From Acidobacteriaceae bacterium (lineage in GTDB: Bacteria; Acidobacteriota; Terriglobia; Terriglobales; Acidobacteriaceae): DNA of 38,042 nt. Shown piece after piece: positions 1-7,769 of this stretch. A program made the position numbers and the translations under genes. Under the pieces are notes generated by a model. The model saw only the letters and a program-made list of their open reading frames with translations. It made no database searches and was not told the DNA's origin. Each line of letters begins with the position of its first letter. Positions within the stretch are counted from its first letter, which is position 1. The stretch lies in the NCBI GenBank assembly GCA_003151985.1, contig PLZC01000169.1, positions 11,657 through 49,698 on the forward strand, written 5' to 3'.

Positions 1-81
1 GCACTGCGCGGAGCCAGTTTCGCCAACAAAGATCAACTCCGTTCCGCCATCGAGTCCTTCTGGCAATGGCAGTTTTGCTGA
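1..81 (+). pseudogene. Possible C-terminal tail of a transposase-like protein, cut by the window edge
   Basis: The frame is open from base 1 to a TGA at 79-81 and encodes 26 residues beginning ALRGASFANKDQLRSAIESF. The pattern of RGxSFA followed by a short helix is reminiscent of the extreme C-terminus of IS630-type transposases. This rests on memory of the family and on very little sequence. I see no inverted repeat or target duplication next to it. It could equally be the end of an unrelated gene. Confidence 0.22.
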
Positions 82-361
82 GTCCATCGGCGGGCAACAG
101 AGCGGCGCGCGACTGCACGGCTAATGCCCGTCCCCCTCTTGGACGGTTTGCCCCAGGCGACAAGCTAAGCGCGACCTTCGACGGAGATGGACGACACGGT
201 GAGTGGACGGCTCTTCCGCATGGGGCTTCCTCCCACTCCATCTAATGCCATGGCTCCTCATAATCACGATAACTATTTTAGATACAGGACGCTCGCTGGA
301 TAAGACAAGTAACAACCGCACCTTACCTTCACAAATAAGACAATCCTGCGAGGAGTACCCG

Positions 362-403
362 ACTTATGCAAACGACTAGTGCATTAGCTGCAAACTTATG
401 CAA
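362..403 (+). promoter_or_regulatory. Direct repeats upstream of the sigma-54 activator gene (candidate activator sites)
   Basis: ACTTATGCAA occurs twice, 32 bp apart (362-371 and 394-403), and TGCAAACTT lies between them at 389-397. The repeats sit about 127-168 bp before the transcription start predicted from the element at 503-519, a usual place for upstream activating sequences of sigma-54 activators. TGCAAACTT recurs on the minus strand at 36523-36531, and related TGCAAATT sequences occur at 25013-25043. That these are binding sites is inference. Confidence 0.3.
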
Positions 404-502
404 CTCGAGCATTTCACTTGCGAGCCAAGGGGCCGCCGTAGCCTTATTCCTGAACAATTTCGCATAGAAGAGCAACGCCGCACCGATCCCGCCGAATTGA
501 CT

Positions 503-519
503 TTGGCCCTTGTCGTGCA
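503..519 (+). promoter_or_regulatory. Weak sigma-54 (-24/-12) promoter candidate before the activator gene
   Basis: The sequence TTGGCCCTTGTCGTGCA has GG and GC separated by exactly 10 bases, as in the consensus TTGGCACG-N4-TTGCA, with mismatches at positions 6, 8 and 13. The predicted start of transcription is near 530, just before the coding region. It would make the activator autoregulated, but the match is imperfect and chance cannot be excluded. Confidence 0.35.
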
Positions 520-534
520 CTCACACAGTTGTAG

Positions 535-1611
535 GTGCAGATCGCATATTCAACTATGTCAGAACCGAAGAATAACTTTCGCATAGATCCGGCCGACTTA
601 CCTGATGACGAGATCATCTTCGGTGCGACGCCCGCCATGAAAGATGTGCGCAACACGATTGCACGCGTATGTGAAACGGACCTTCCTGTACTTATCCGAG
701 GGGAGACCGGCTCGGGGAAGGAGATTATCGCTCGTTACGTGCATACACGGTCGCGATTGCGGGATGCCCCGTTTGTCAAACTGAACTGCGCCGCGATACC
801 TGTCCACCTGCTTGAAAGCGAACTGCTCGGCTATGAGAAGGGCGCCTTTACGGGTGCGAATGAGAGTAAACCTGGCCTGGTGGAGATCGCCGATGGAGGC
901 ACTCTCTTCCTCGATGAGATTGGCGACATGGCCCCGTCTCTGCAAACAAAATTGTTGCATTTGTTGCAGGATGGCCGTTACTCGCGCATCGGGGGACGCG
1001 AAGACCGCCAAGCACATGTCAGGATTATCTGTGCCACGAACTGCGACTTGGAGGCGGCTGTCAAAACGCGCACTTTCCGTTCGGATCTTTTCTATCGGAT
1101 CGACGTCATCAGCCTGCATCTTTCGCCACTAAGGGAGCGCAAACAGGATATTCCCCAACTCTGTCAGCATTTTCTTGACAAACTCGGCAAGAAATATAAG
1201 AGACGCGTGCCGCCTCTGACCGAATCAACCTTACATTTGCTGTCGCAATGGAATTGGTCCGGCAATATACGCGAACTTGAGAACTGGATGACGCGTAATA
1301 TCGTCCTCGGACTCCACGAAGCTCTGAGTGCCGAACTCAGTCGGCAGGTGGCGAAGGCGAGTAATGCGATCAGAGAGCAGGCGTGGGGATGTCATCTGAA
1401 AGATGCATCGCGTCAATCGGTCCGGGCAGCGGAACAGGCCATCATCCTGAGAAGGCTCGAAGCAAATCAAGGGAATCGGCGCAAAACCTCAAAGGATCTC
1501 AACATGAGTTATCGATCGTTGCTCTACAAACTTCGTGATTTGGGTATGCCCACACGCCGCAGTGGCAAGCTTGGGAACGAGAGAGAGCAACGTTTTGGAG
1601 AAATCCGCTAG
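535..1611 (+). CDS. Sigma-54-dependent transcriptional activator without receiver domain
   Basis: Bacterial enhancer-binding protein that would use ATP hydrolysis to open promoters bound by RNA polymerase-sigma54. The 358-residue product (counted from GTG 535) has a Walker A motif GETGSGKE at 56-63, the sigma-54 contact loop GAFTGA at 103-108, Walker B GGTLFLDEIGD at 121-131, and a Fis-type helix-turn-helix near 311-345. Only about 25 residues precede the AAA+ core, so there is no receiver, PAS or GAF domain. Its activity must be controlled by another protein, by its amount, or not at all. An ATG at 556 is an equally good start, because neither start has a strong ribosome binding site. The gene lies 9 bp before the aminotransferase gene with no gap for another promoter, so it is co-transcribed with EPS genes. 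It is the obvious candidate to act on the -24/-12 elements found elsewhere in this locus. Confidence 0.93.
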   Translation: MQIAYSTMSEPKNNFRIDPADLPDDEIIFGATPAMKDVRNTIARVCETDLPVLIRGETGSGKEIIARYVHTRSRLRDAPFVKLNCAAIPVHLLESELLGYEKGAFTGANESKPGLVEIADGGTLFLDEIGDMAPSLQTKLLHLLQDGRYSRIGGREDRQAHVRIICATNCDLEAAVKTRTFRSDLFYRIDVISLHLSPLRERKQDIPQLCQHFLDKLGKKYKRRVPPLTESTLHLLSQWNWSGNIRELENWMTRNIVLGLHEALSAELSRQVAKASNAIREQAWGCHLKDASRQSVRAAEQAIILRRLEANQGNRRKTSKDLNMSYRSLLYKLRDLGMPTRRSGKLGNEREQRFGEIR

Positions 1612-1620
1612 GGAGAACCG

Positions 1621-2763
1621 ATGGACGCGACTAAAGAAGGGCGCAAGCACAATCTACCGATCGTCGACCTGAAAGCGCAGTATGAGAGCTTGCGCGATGA
1701 GATTACCAGCGCAATCGCAGGCGTTTTGGAAATGCAGCACTTTATTCTCGGACCAAATGTTGCGGCTCTCGAGAGGGAAATAGCAGAGCTTTGCAGTTCA
1801 CAATTTGCAGTCGGAGTAGCTTCGGGAACAGATGCATTGATCCTGGCACTGCGCGCCGCCGGAGTGGGAATCGGAGATGAAGTTATTGTTCCTGCATTCA
1901 GTTTTGTCGCTACAGCCGATGCGGTGAGCATCTTGGGCGCTGTACCGGTCTTCGCCGACATTGACCCGCTGACGTTCAATATCAATGCCACGCACGCTGC
2001 CACGTTAGTTACAGATCGGACGAGGGCGATCATCCCCGTGCATCTCTACGGACAGTCGGCGGACATGGATGAGATCTCTGCGCTGGCTTCGCGCCATCGG
2101 CTCATCGTGATCGAGGATTGTGCTCAGGCGCTGGGGGCCACATGGAAAGACCGGCCAACCTGTAGTCATGGAGATTACGGCTGCATCAGCTTTTTCCCCA
2201 GCAAGAACCTTGGAGCCTATGGCGATGGCGGAATGATTACGGTTCGAAGCGCGCAAGAGGCGGCCAGCCTGAAGATGTTGCGCAGTCACGGTAGCGCACG
2301 AAAATATCACTCCGATGTGCAGGGAATGAACAGCCGCCTCGATGAATTGCAGGCTGCCATTTTGCGTGTGAAACTCCCGCATTTGCGCGACTGGAATGAA
2401 CGCCGGCGTCACGTCGCGGCGATGTACAGGGAGGCGCTTGGACAACTGGAAGAAGTAACTCTGCCCTTCGAATCCTCCAATGTTCGTCACGTGTACCATC
2501 AATTTACGATTCGTGTAGCGAGGCGCGATGAAGTGCAGAAAGCACTTTTCGCTTCAGGGATACAGACATTTGTCTACTACCCCGTGCCGCTTCATTTGCA
2601 GCCCATGTATGCTCACCTCGACTACAAGAGGGGAGACCTTCCAACGTCGGAGAACGCGGCGAAAGAGGCACTCTCCCTTCCGATGTTCCCCGAGATGACC
2701 GAGGAAGACGTCATGCGCGTTGCCGGTTGTTTAAGGGAATGCCTTGCTGCTCCCGTCGTGTAA
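1621..2763 (+). CDS. wbpE: DegT/DnrJ/EryC1-family sugar aminotransferase, WbpE-like
   Basis: PLP-dependent aminotransferase of 380 residues, expected to add an amino group to a 3-keto nucleotide sugar using glutamate. Visible motifs are the N-terminal VDLKAQYESLRDEI, the substrate/cofactor segment ASGTDALILALRAAGVG, EDCAQALGA, and the PLP lysine in SFFPSKNLG (Lys195), followed by YGDGG. The lysine motif and the later YYPVPLHLQP segment fit the WbpE/WlbC branch that makes 3-amino sugars. The start has a good ribosome binding site (AGGGAG, 6 bp before ATG). The WbpA-, WbpB-, WbpD- and WbpI-type enzymes that would share this pathway are encoded more than 30 kb away at the other end of the locus, which supports the assignment. 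Another 3- or 4-keto sugar substrate remains possible. Confidence 0.85.
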   Translation: MDATKEGRKHNLPIVDLKAQYESLRDEITSAIAGVLEMQHFILGPNVAALEREIAELCSSQFAVGVASGTDALILALRAAGVGIGDEVIVPAFSFVATADAVSILGAVPVFADIDPLTFNINATHAATLVTDRTRAIIPVHLYGQSADMDEISALASRHRLIVIEDCAQALGATWKDRPTCSHGDYGCISFFPSKNLGAYGDGGMITVRSAQEAASLKMLRSHGSARKYHSDVQGMNSRLDELQAAILRVKLPHLRDWNERRRHVAAMYREALGQLEEVTLPFESSNVRHVYHQFTIRVARRDEVQKALFASGIQTFVYYPVPLHLQPMYAHLDYKRGDLPTSENAAKEALSLPMFPEMTEEDVMRVAGCLRECLAAPVV

Positions 2764-2793
2764 TATCAAGCCGCCAATGGAGAACTGCTGAAG

Positions 2794-4122
2794 ATGAGAG
2801 TCTTTGGAAAAGCTTTGCCCCCAAGTGCCGCCACCCTGCTCGGAACGAACATCGTCCTCCTTGGACTTTGCGTTCCAATATTCCTAACGCACCACGGATG
2901 GTCCACCGCCTCAGACTCTGCAGGCCTGGCGGCTGCGCTCAAGGTTCTTATTCGACTCATTGCGGTGGGCTTGTTCTGCCAGACCGTTTTCTATTATCAC
3001 GAGCTCTACAATCTTCAAGTGGCTCGCAATGTTGCGGAACAGTTGTCCCGTCTGCTCAGTGCGATTGGGATCGCCATGCTCATTCTCGCCGGTGTGTATG
3101 CCGTGGCTCCGGCATTGAGTCCGGGAAGAGATGCTCTGTTAGGTCTGGCTCCAGCTTTGATTGTTGTCATAGTTATCACGAGATTGATTACCGTCCCGCG
3201 ACGCCGGACCCGAGTAGCGATTATTGGACCCGAGTTGAGCCGTCATGCGGTACAAGAGACCATCGAGAGTTGTTCCGAATGGAATATGGAATTGGTTCAA
3301 CGGTATGATGTCAATGACGGACCGTCACCGGCGATGGCCAGTCATCTTGACCGCGTGATCGTGTGCGCGGACGCCGGCCAGACTCCTCACTTGATTGAAA
3401 GGCTCACTGACTTGAAGATGCGCGGTGTCCGCGTGGAAACCTCAGCGCGCTTCTATGAGGAAGCCACTGGTCGAGTCCAAGTGGACGAAATTCGGCCGGA
3501 ATGGTTCGTATTCTCAAGTGGCTTTGAAAATGGCCGTTATAAGCGACTGGTCAAACGTTGCTTCGATGTTTTCGCGGCCAGTCTGCTGCTGATTATAGCC
3601 TTGCCATGGATGCTATTGGCAGTCGTGATAATTACTATCGAAGGGAAAGGGCCAATTTTGTTTCGCCAAGACAGAGTCGGTCTGTACGGAAAGACTTTTC
3701 GCATTTTGAAATTCAGAACGATGGTACCAGCGCCGCCGGATGCGACGCCTCAGTGGGCAGCAAGCAATGATAAGCGAATTACGGCTGTGGGGAGATTGAT
3801 GCGTACCTTCCGGATCGACGAGTTGCCGCAACTACTGAATGTACTTCGCGGCGACATGAGTCTAGTGGGACCACGGCCGGAGCAGCCGTATTTCTGCCAA
3901 TTGTTGGCGGACAACATCCCGTTCTACCACCAGAGACATACAATTCCGCCGGGACTCACAGGCTGGGCGCAGGTTAGGTATAGATACGGTGCTACGATCG
4001 CGGAGTCGAAGCGAAAACTGGAATTCGATCTCTTCTATGTCAAGCATCTCTCGATTTGGCTCGACCTGGCGATCCTCTTCGAGACTGTCAAGGTGGTTCT
4101 GGTTGGCCGGGGGGCTAAATAG
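2794..4122 (+). CDS. Polyprenyl-phosphate sugar-1-phosphate transferase that starts the EPS repeat unit
   Basis: Inner-membrane enzyme of 442 residues that would transfer a sugar-1-phosphate from a UDP-sugar to undecaprenyl phosphate. The N-terminal half has four hydrophobic segments (roughly residues 12-32, 47-68, 88-108 and 110-130), then a CoA-binding-like cytoplasmic domain. The C-terminal half is the bacterial sugar transferase domain: KRCFDVFAASLLLI, then GPILFRQDRVG, FRILKFRTM, RTFRIDELPQLLNVLRGDMS, VGPRPEQP, and PPGLTGWAQVRYRYG. The architecture fits the subgroup (EpsB-like) often found with XrtA/PEP-CTERM systems. The ATG at 2794 follows GGAGAACTGCTGAAG. The gene is last in its operon and ends 28 bp from the convergent beta-helix gene. 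I see no clear terminator hairpin between them. Confidence 0.93.
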   Translation: MRVFGKALPPSAATLLGTNIVLLGLCVPIFLTHHGWSTASDSAGLAAALKVLIRLIAVGLFCQTVFYYHELYNLQVARNVAEQLSRLLSAIGIAMLILAGVYAVAPALSPGRDALLGLAPALIVVIVITRLITVPRRRTRVAIIGPELSRHAVQETIESCSEWNMELVQRYDVNDGPSPAMASHLDRVIVCADAGQTPHLIERLTDLKMRGVRVETSARFYEEATGRVQVDEIRPEWFVFSSGFENGRYKRLVKRCFDVFAASLLLIIALPWMLLAVVIITIEGKGPILFRQDRVGLYGKTFRILKFRTMVPAPPDATPQWAASNDKRITAVGRLMRTFRIDELPQLLNVLRGDMSLVGPRPEQPYFCQLLADNIPFYHQRHTIPPGLTGWAQVRYRYGATIAESKRKLEFDLFYVKHLSIWLDLAILFETVKVVLVGRGAK

Positions 4123-4150
4123 TGGGCGAAGGCAAGTGCAATTTTGACGC

Positions 4151-5746
4151 CTATTCGAACGCGCCTACCGAACATTTCCCGATGACTGCCCTGCTCGCAC
4201 CTCTCAGATCATACGCTACGCCGCAATCATAGCCAGCGTGTTTGGCCGGGCTGCTGGCGGAGAGAGCGAAGCCATTTTCGTCCTGCGACAGATCCGGATT
4301 CTTTGTCAGGTTGTGATCGGTTTGCTGAGGCGCTGGCCCGCCACCAAACCATAAATTATTGCTTCCATTAACATGATCCATCGCCGTTCCCGAGGTAAAA
4401 TACGCTTCCCCTTCGGCTTGGTCGATCAGGTTGTTCTTGAGCATCAACTCCGGAGAATGGATTCCGACCGAAAATGCGCCGGCAGACGGCCCCCTGTGCT
4501 TTCCGCAATCTGAAAGCGTGTTATTGAAAATCTCCACCGTCCCGGAACCCGCAGGTCCGTGATTCACGATTCCCGGCGAACTAATACAGGCATAATTCGA
4601 TTCGCCGTCAGGCGGAGCTGGACCTGTGCCAACATGGCGAATCAGGTTATTGAAGACCATGATACGTCCTCTGGACGGATCGATTGTCGCGAGATTCAAC
4701 CCGTCGCACACTTGGCCTTCGATTTGGTTATCATGGATCAGCAAATCATATTGATTGAAGCCGGAGCTGGCATCAACCGGTGAAGAATGAAACTGGATTC
4801 CTCGGCAGGAACGGTTGTTCATGATATGGTTCCAGCCTGCGTCAATGTGGTTGCTGTCTGTTGTGAAGTAGACCGATTGATAACGCTTGCTTCCGCGGGG
4901 TTTACCGGTGTCGTGCACTGTATTGCCCAGAAACGCTATGCTGGAACTGCCCGTGACCTCGACGCAGCCTGATGCGCCATCTCCAAACGGACAAGAGAAA
5001 TCGTTATTAACGACACGCCAGTCATTTACCCCATCCAGCTTGAGTGCAGTGTTTGCGCCGCGGATTGTGAATCCTGCAAGCACCCACCCACTGAACGGAC
5101 CACTGTGAATTGCAGGCGTGCGCACACCAAACTCTTGTCCGGTCGAATCGCCAATCACGGCTCGCGCTTCCGGATATGCCACAAGGGCAATGGGGCTGTG
5201 GGTAGTACCTGCACTCTGAATCGACAGAGCAGCATGGTAGTTATCCAACCCTGCAAGCTTGACCCCATCCATCACGTAGGTAATATCCCCGGGACGCATC
5301 ACTTGTGCCGCATGAGCGATCGAAGCCCAGGGGGAGAGGAAGGCGCCTGACTTTCGATCTCGCCCGACGGTCGAAACGAAATAGACGTGTCCAGCGGCAA
5401 CCTCAAAAGGGATGGCATTCGATCTTCCCTTGCCCACTACTTCGAACTCGATCGGTCCGCTCCGCGAAGATGAATCAATTTGAACCACGATCTTATGTGC
5501 GCTCCATTGAACTATGCGCTGAATTGGAGAGCCTGCGAGCGTTGCCGTGGATGCTCCTTGTGCGTCGCCAAAACCACTTCCCATGATCGTGATGAAAGCG
5601 CCTCCGCCGCTCGCTCCGCCAGACGAGGGCCCGCTCACAATATCGGAATAGAAGATCCGTGGCTGCTGCGCCTGGGCGTGTTGCACATGCAGCACGAAGG
5701 ATAGAGTGGACACGACCAGAAATCGGATCAGGTTCGAGTGAATCAT
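4151..5746 (-). CDS. Secreted right-handed beta-helix protein with IPT/TIG domain
   Basis: Predicted exported protein of 531 residues. A signal peptide runs from MIHSNLIRFLVVSTLSF to an AQAQQ cleavage region. An immunoglobulin-like IPT/TIG domain follows (about residues 35-120, with ITIMGSGFG and SAHKIVVQI). The rest is a pectate-lyase-like parallel beta-helix rich in short N-N-turn repeats such as VVNNDFSC, FLGNTV, IHDNQIEG, VFNNLIRHV, IFNNTLSDCG and LKNNLIDQA. Such proteins often are polysaccharide lyases, epimerases or surface carbohydrate binders, so action on the EPS made by this locus is a fair inference. I cannot name catalytic residues. I prefer ATG 5746 over the GTG at 5776 because GAGG lies before it and the signal peptide then has normal length. 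It is the last gene of the long operon, 53 bp after the formyltransferase gene. Confidence 0.8.
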   Translation of the reverse strand: MIHSNLIRFLVVSTLSFVLHVQHAQAQQPRIFYSDIVSGPSSGGASGGGAFITIMGSGFGDAQGASTATLAGSPIQRIVQWSAHKIVVQIDSSSRSGPIEFEVVGKGRSNAIPFEVAAGHVYFVSTVGRDRKSGAFLSPWASIAHAAQVMRPGDITYVMDGVKLAGLDNYHAALSIQSAGTTHSPIALVAYPEARAVIGDSTGQEFGVRTPAIHSGPFSGWVLAGFTIRGANTALKLDGVNDWRVVNNDFSCPFGDGASGCVEVTGSSSIAFLGNTVHDTGKPRGSKRYQSVYFTTDSNHIDAGWNHIMNNRSCRGIQFHSSPVDASSGFNQYDLLIHDNQIEGQVCDGLNLATIDPSRGRIMVFNNLIRHVGTGPAPPDGESNYACISSPGIVNHGPAGSGTVEIFNNTLSDCGKHRGPSAGAFSVGIHSPELMLKNNLIDQAEGEAYFTSGTAMDHVNGSNNLWFGGGPAPQQTDHNLTKNPDLSQDENGFALSASSPAKHAGYDCGVAYDLRGASRAVIGKCSVGAFE

Positions 5747-5799
5747 CTGAGGTTTATCCTCTTCACGGAATGGCACCTTGTAATCTTCAGAAAGCGTTG

Positions 5800-6585
5800 C
5801 TAAATTGCACGTAATCCCCGCCGGCGAAACGCCTCGATCTGTTCAATTGTGGGAAACGTGAAATAGCTGCCCTCTTCAGCCACGTCGACGGGCACGGGAG
5901 GCGAGCCATCAGCAAACTCCTTCAGCACCTGCAGCATTGCATGTGCCCCGTGGCGTTTGGATCGTCGGATCAGCTGGTGCATGGTCTCCCCAGGCAGGAT
6001 CGGTATCGAATCCTGGTGCAGAATCTCACCCTCATCGAGCTTTTCTGACATGGTATGCACAGTGACACCTGCCGATTTCTCTCCATGGAACATCTGCCAG
6101 AAAGTTGGCATCATTCCCTTGTATCTGGGCAAAGGCGCATGGTGGATATTAAGCGCGGCCCGGACGGGCAGGTTTAGCAGAGCGGCCTTGAGAATGAAGG
6201 GGCAAGCTACGGACGCGAGCACGTCCGGGCGGTGTGCAGCGATGCGCTCGACGTTCTCCGGGTGGTTTGGGTTATCAATGCGTTGATAGGGCACTCGATG
6301 GCCTGCGGCGACTTCCTTCAGAGAATGACTCTTACGCAAGATCACACTCGATCTTGACATTGCCATTAGTCGTTCCCGGGTCTGCAAAGCAAGCAGCTTT
6401 GCGAAGCCCGCGGCGCCATAGAGCGATACCAATTCTCGTAGCAGTTTCATACGCTTGCGATTGCCCATTGACCGGCATGCAAAGATACCCGTCACCTTGA
6501 TTGGCTCAATGTTGAGGGCAAACAAGCTTTCGAAGAATGGCAAGATGTACAGCGGATCATCCTGTGTGAGAAATACTACGCGCAT
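5800..6585 (-). CDS. Formyltransferase-family protein (methionyl-tRNA formyltransferase-like)
   Basis: Cytoplasmic protein of 261 residues with the formyltransferase catalytic fold, which uses 10-formyl-tetrahydrofolate. The core motif NIHHAPLPRYKGMMPTFW gives the Asn and His of the active site, and the later SEKLDEGEILHQ provides the expected aspartate. It is shorter than methionyl-tRNA formyltransferase and lacks its C-terminal tRNA-binding domain. In an EPS operon the likely substrate is an amino sugar nucleotide or lipid-linked amino sugar, giving an N-formyl sugar. ATG 6585 is chosen because GGAGGTAGAGTCA precedes it; the longer frame running further upstream lies inside the previous gene. 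It begins 5 bp after the GT2 gene. Confidence 0.85.
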   Translation of the reverse strand: MRVVFLTQDDPLYILPFFESLFALNIEPIKVTGIFACRSMGNRKRMKLLRELVSLYGAAGFAKLLALQTRERLMAMSRSSVILRKSHSLKEVAAGHRVPYQRIDNPNHPENVERIAAHRPDVLASVACPFILKAALLNLPVRAALNIHHAPLPRYKGMMPTFWQMFHGEKSAGVTVHTMSEKLDEGEILHQDSIPILPGETMHQLIRRSKRHGAHAMLQVLKEFADGSPPVPVDVAEEGSYFTFPTIEQIEAFRRRGLRAI

Positions 6586-6590
6586 TGACT

Positions 6591-7769
6591 CTACCTCCGT
6601 ACTGGTTGCCACACGTTGTATTGACGGCCTCGGATCACACAGAATATACCCAACAGAAATGCAGTATTGATGGTGCAAAAGTAGAGCGGCAAGCTCAACA
6701 CGCGCGACCGCTTAATTGACGGTACAAGCATGGACGCGAGCGCAAAACCGTAGAAGGTAACTTGCACCAGCAAGAGGCCCCTAAAGATCGGCTCAGATGC
6801 CAGGAGGCCACAACCAACAAGAACCAATAACAAGAAGATTGGAATGCACCAACGCACGATCTTATGTGACCACAGCTGAAAGGCAATCGAGGGATAATTC
6901 CACGGAGCCATAAGAGAAGGAACTGACAGTAGCCCCTTCATGCCGCGTGTGGCCACCCGGATCCGCATGCTAAACTCTTCGCCGGCAGTCCGTGTTGCTT
7001 CTTCCCATGCCTGTGCACCTTCCTGAAAGGACACTCGATGGTGTTTGAGCAAGACGTGCAGTGGTTGCACCAGATCGCTGATGATCTCCGGTGCCAATTC
7101 GCTATAGAGGTCGCGGCGCACCGAGTAGATGCAGCCACAGCAGCCTGACAGAGAGTCGATTCTCCACTGCATCCGTTTGATCCAGTTTTCCAGATTCCAA
7201 AAGGCGGCCGAGCCGGAGCCAGCTGGCGACCCGTCCGTAGGATCGTAGTAATCGTATCGGCCGCTGGCCGCGCCAACGTGAGGATCGCGATATGCGCCCG
7301 CAAGGTACCGCAACGCCTGGGAATCATATACCGTCGTGGCGTCTGAAAAGACCAGGATTGAATTGCGCGCCTTCCGCACCGCGACATTCTGAGCATTTGT
7401 TTTGCCGAGCCTCTCTTCGACGACGACCAGTTCCACACCTTGCTCGGCGAACTCCCGCACGATCTCAATGGTGCCGTCGGTCGATCCATCGGATGCGACG
7501 ATAATCTGAAGCTTTTCCCGCGGGTAGTCGAGCGCCACTGTCTCTTCAAGTTTCTTCCGGATATTCGCCGCCTCATTGTGCGCTGCGATAATCATGGACA
7601 ACGACAACTCGTCGGAGGGGATGCTTGGTTTGGCTGGCCGGAATTGAGAGATCAACCAGAGTACAAACGGATAGCCTATATACGCATAGCCGATTCCAGC
7701 CGCGCCGATACTGATGAGCGCCGTACCCACCCACAAGCCAAGGTTAGTCCCCGCGAAGAGCTGATTCAT
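6591..7769 (-). CDS. Membrane-bound family 2 glycosyltransferase
   Basis: Processive-type or membrane-anchored GT2 enzyme of 392 residues. One hydrophobic segment at the N-terminus (LWVGTALISIGAAGIGYAYI) is followed by the GT-A domain: MIIAAHNEAANI, SDGSTDGT, FSDATTVYD, an EE acceptor-side motif in AWEEATRTAGEEF, and RIRVATRG, which replaces the classic QxxRW. Three further hydrophobic segments end the protein. It adds a sugar to the lipid-linked repeat unit at the inner membrane; donor and linkage cannot be told. ATG 7769 follows GGAAGGTGTAT, and a GTG at 7775 is less likely. It overlaps the preceding GT4 gene by 26 bp. Confidence 0.9.
   Translation of the reverse strand: MNQLFAGTNLGLWVGTALISIGAAGIGYAYIGYPFVLWLISQFRPAKPSIPSDELSLSMIIAAHNEAANIRKKLEETVALDYPREKLQIIVASDGSTDGTIEIVREFAEQGVELVVVEERLGKTNAQNVAVRKARNSILVFSDATTVYDSQALRYLAGAYRDPHVGAASGRYDYYDPTDGSPAGSGSAAFWNLENWIKRMQWRIDSLSGCCGCIYSVRRDLYSELAPEIISDLVQPLHVLLKHHRVSFQEGAQAWEEATRTAGEEFSMRIRVATRGMKGLLSVPSLMAPWNYPSIAFQLWSHKIVRWCIPIFLLLVLVGCGLLASEPIFRGLLLVQVTFYGFALASMLVPSIKRSRVLSLPLYFCTINTAFLLGIFCVIRGRQYNVWQPVRR

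Larger units (their letters stand above)
82..534. other. Left intergenic region without a convincing gene
   Basis: About 450 bp with only short overlapping open frames on both strands, none with a good ribosome binding site or a recognisable product. From 362 to 403 the sequence becomes rich in TGCAA motifs: ACTTATGCAA occurs at 362-371 and 394-403, and TGCAAACTT at 389-397. A sigma-54-like element follows at 503-519. I read the region as the control region of the activator gene, with older insertion debris to its left. Confidence 0.5.

Noticed and set aside
598-1119. A 173-codon open frame antisense to the activator gene
   Set aside because: The opposite strand encodes clear AAA+ motifs over the same bases, so this frame is a shadow.
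4123-4150. A bidirectional terminator between the convergent operons
   Set aside because: The 28-bp gap and its flanks show no stable hairpin with a T-run by eye.
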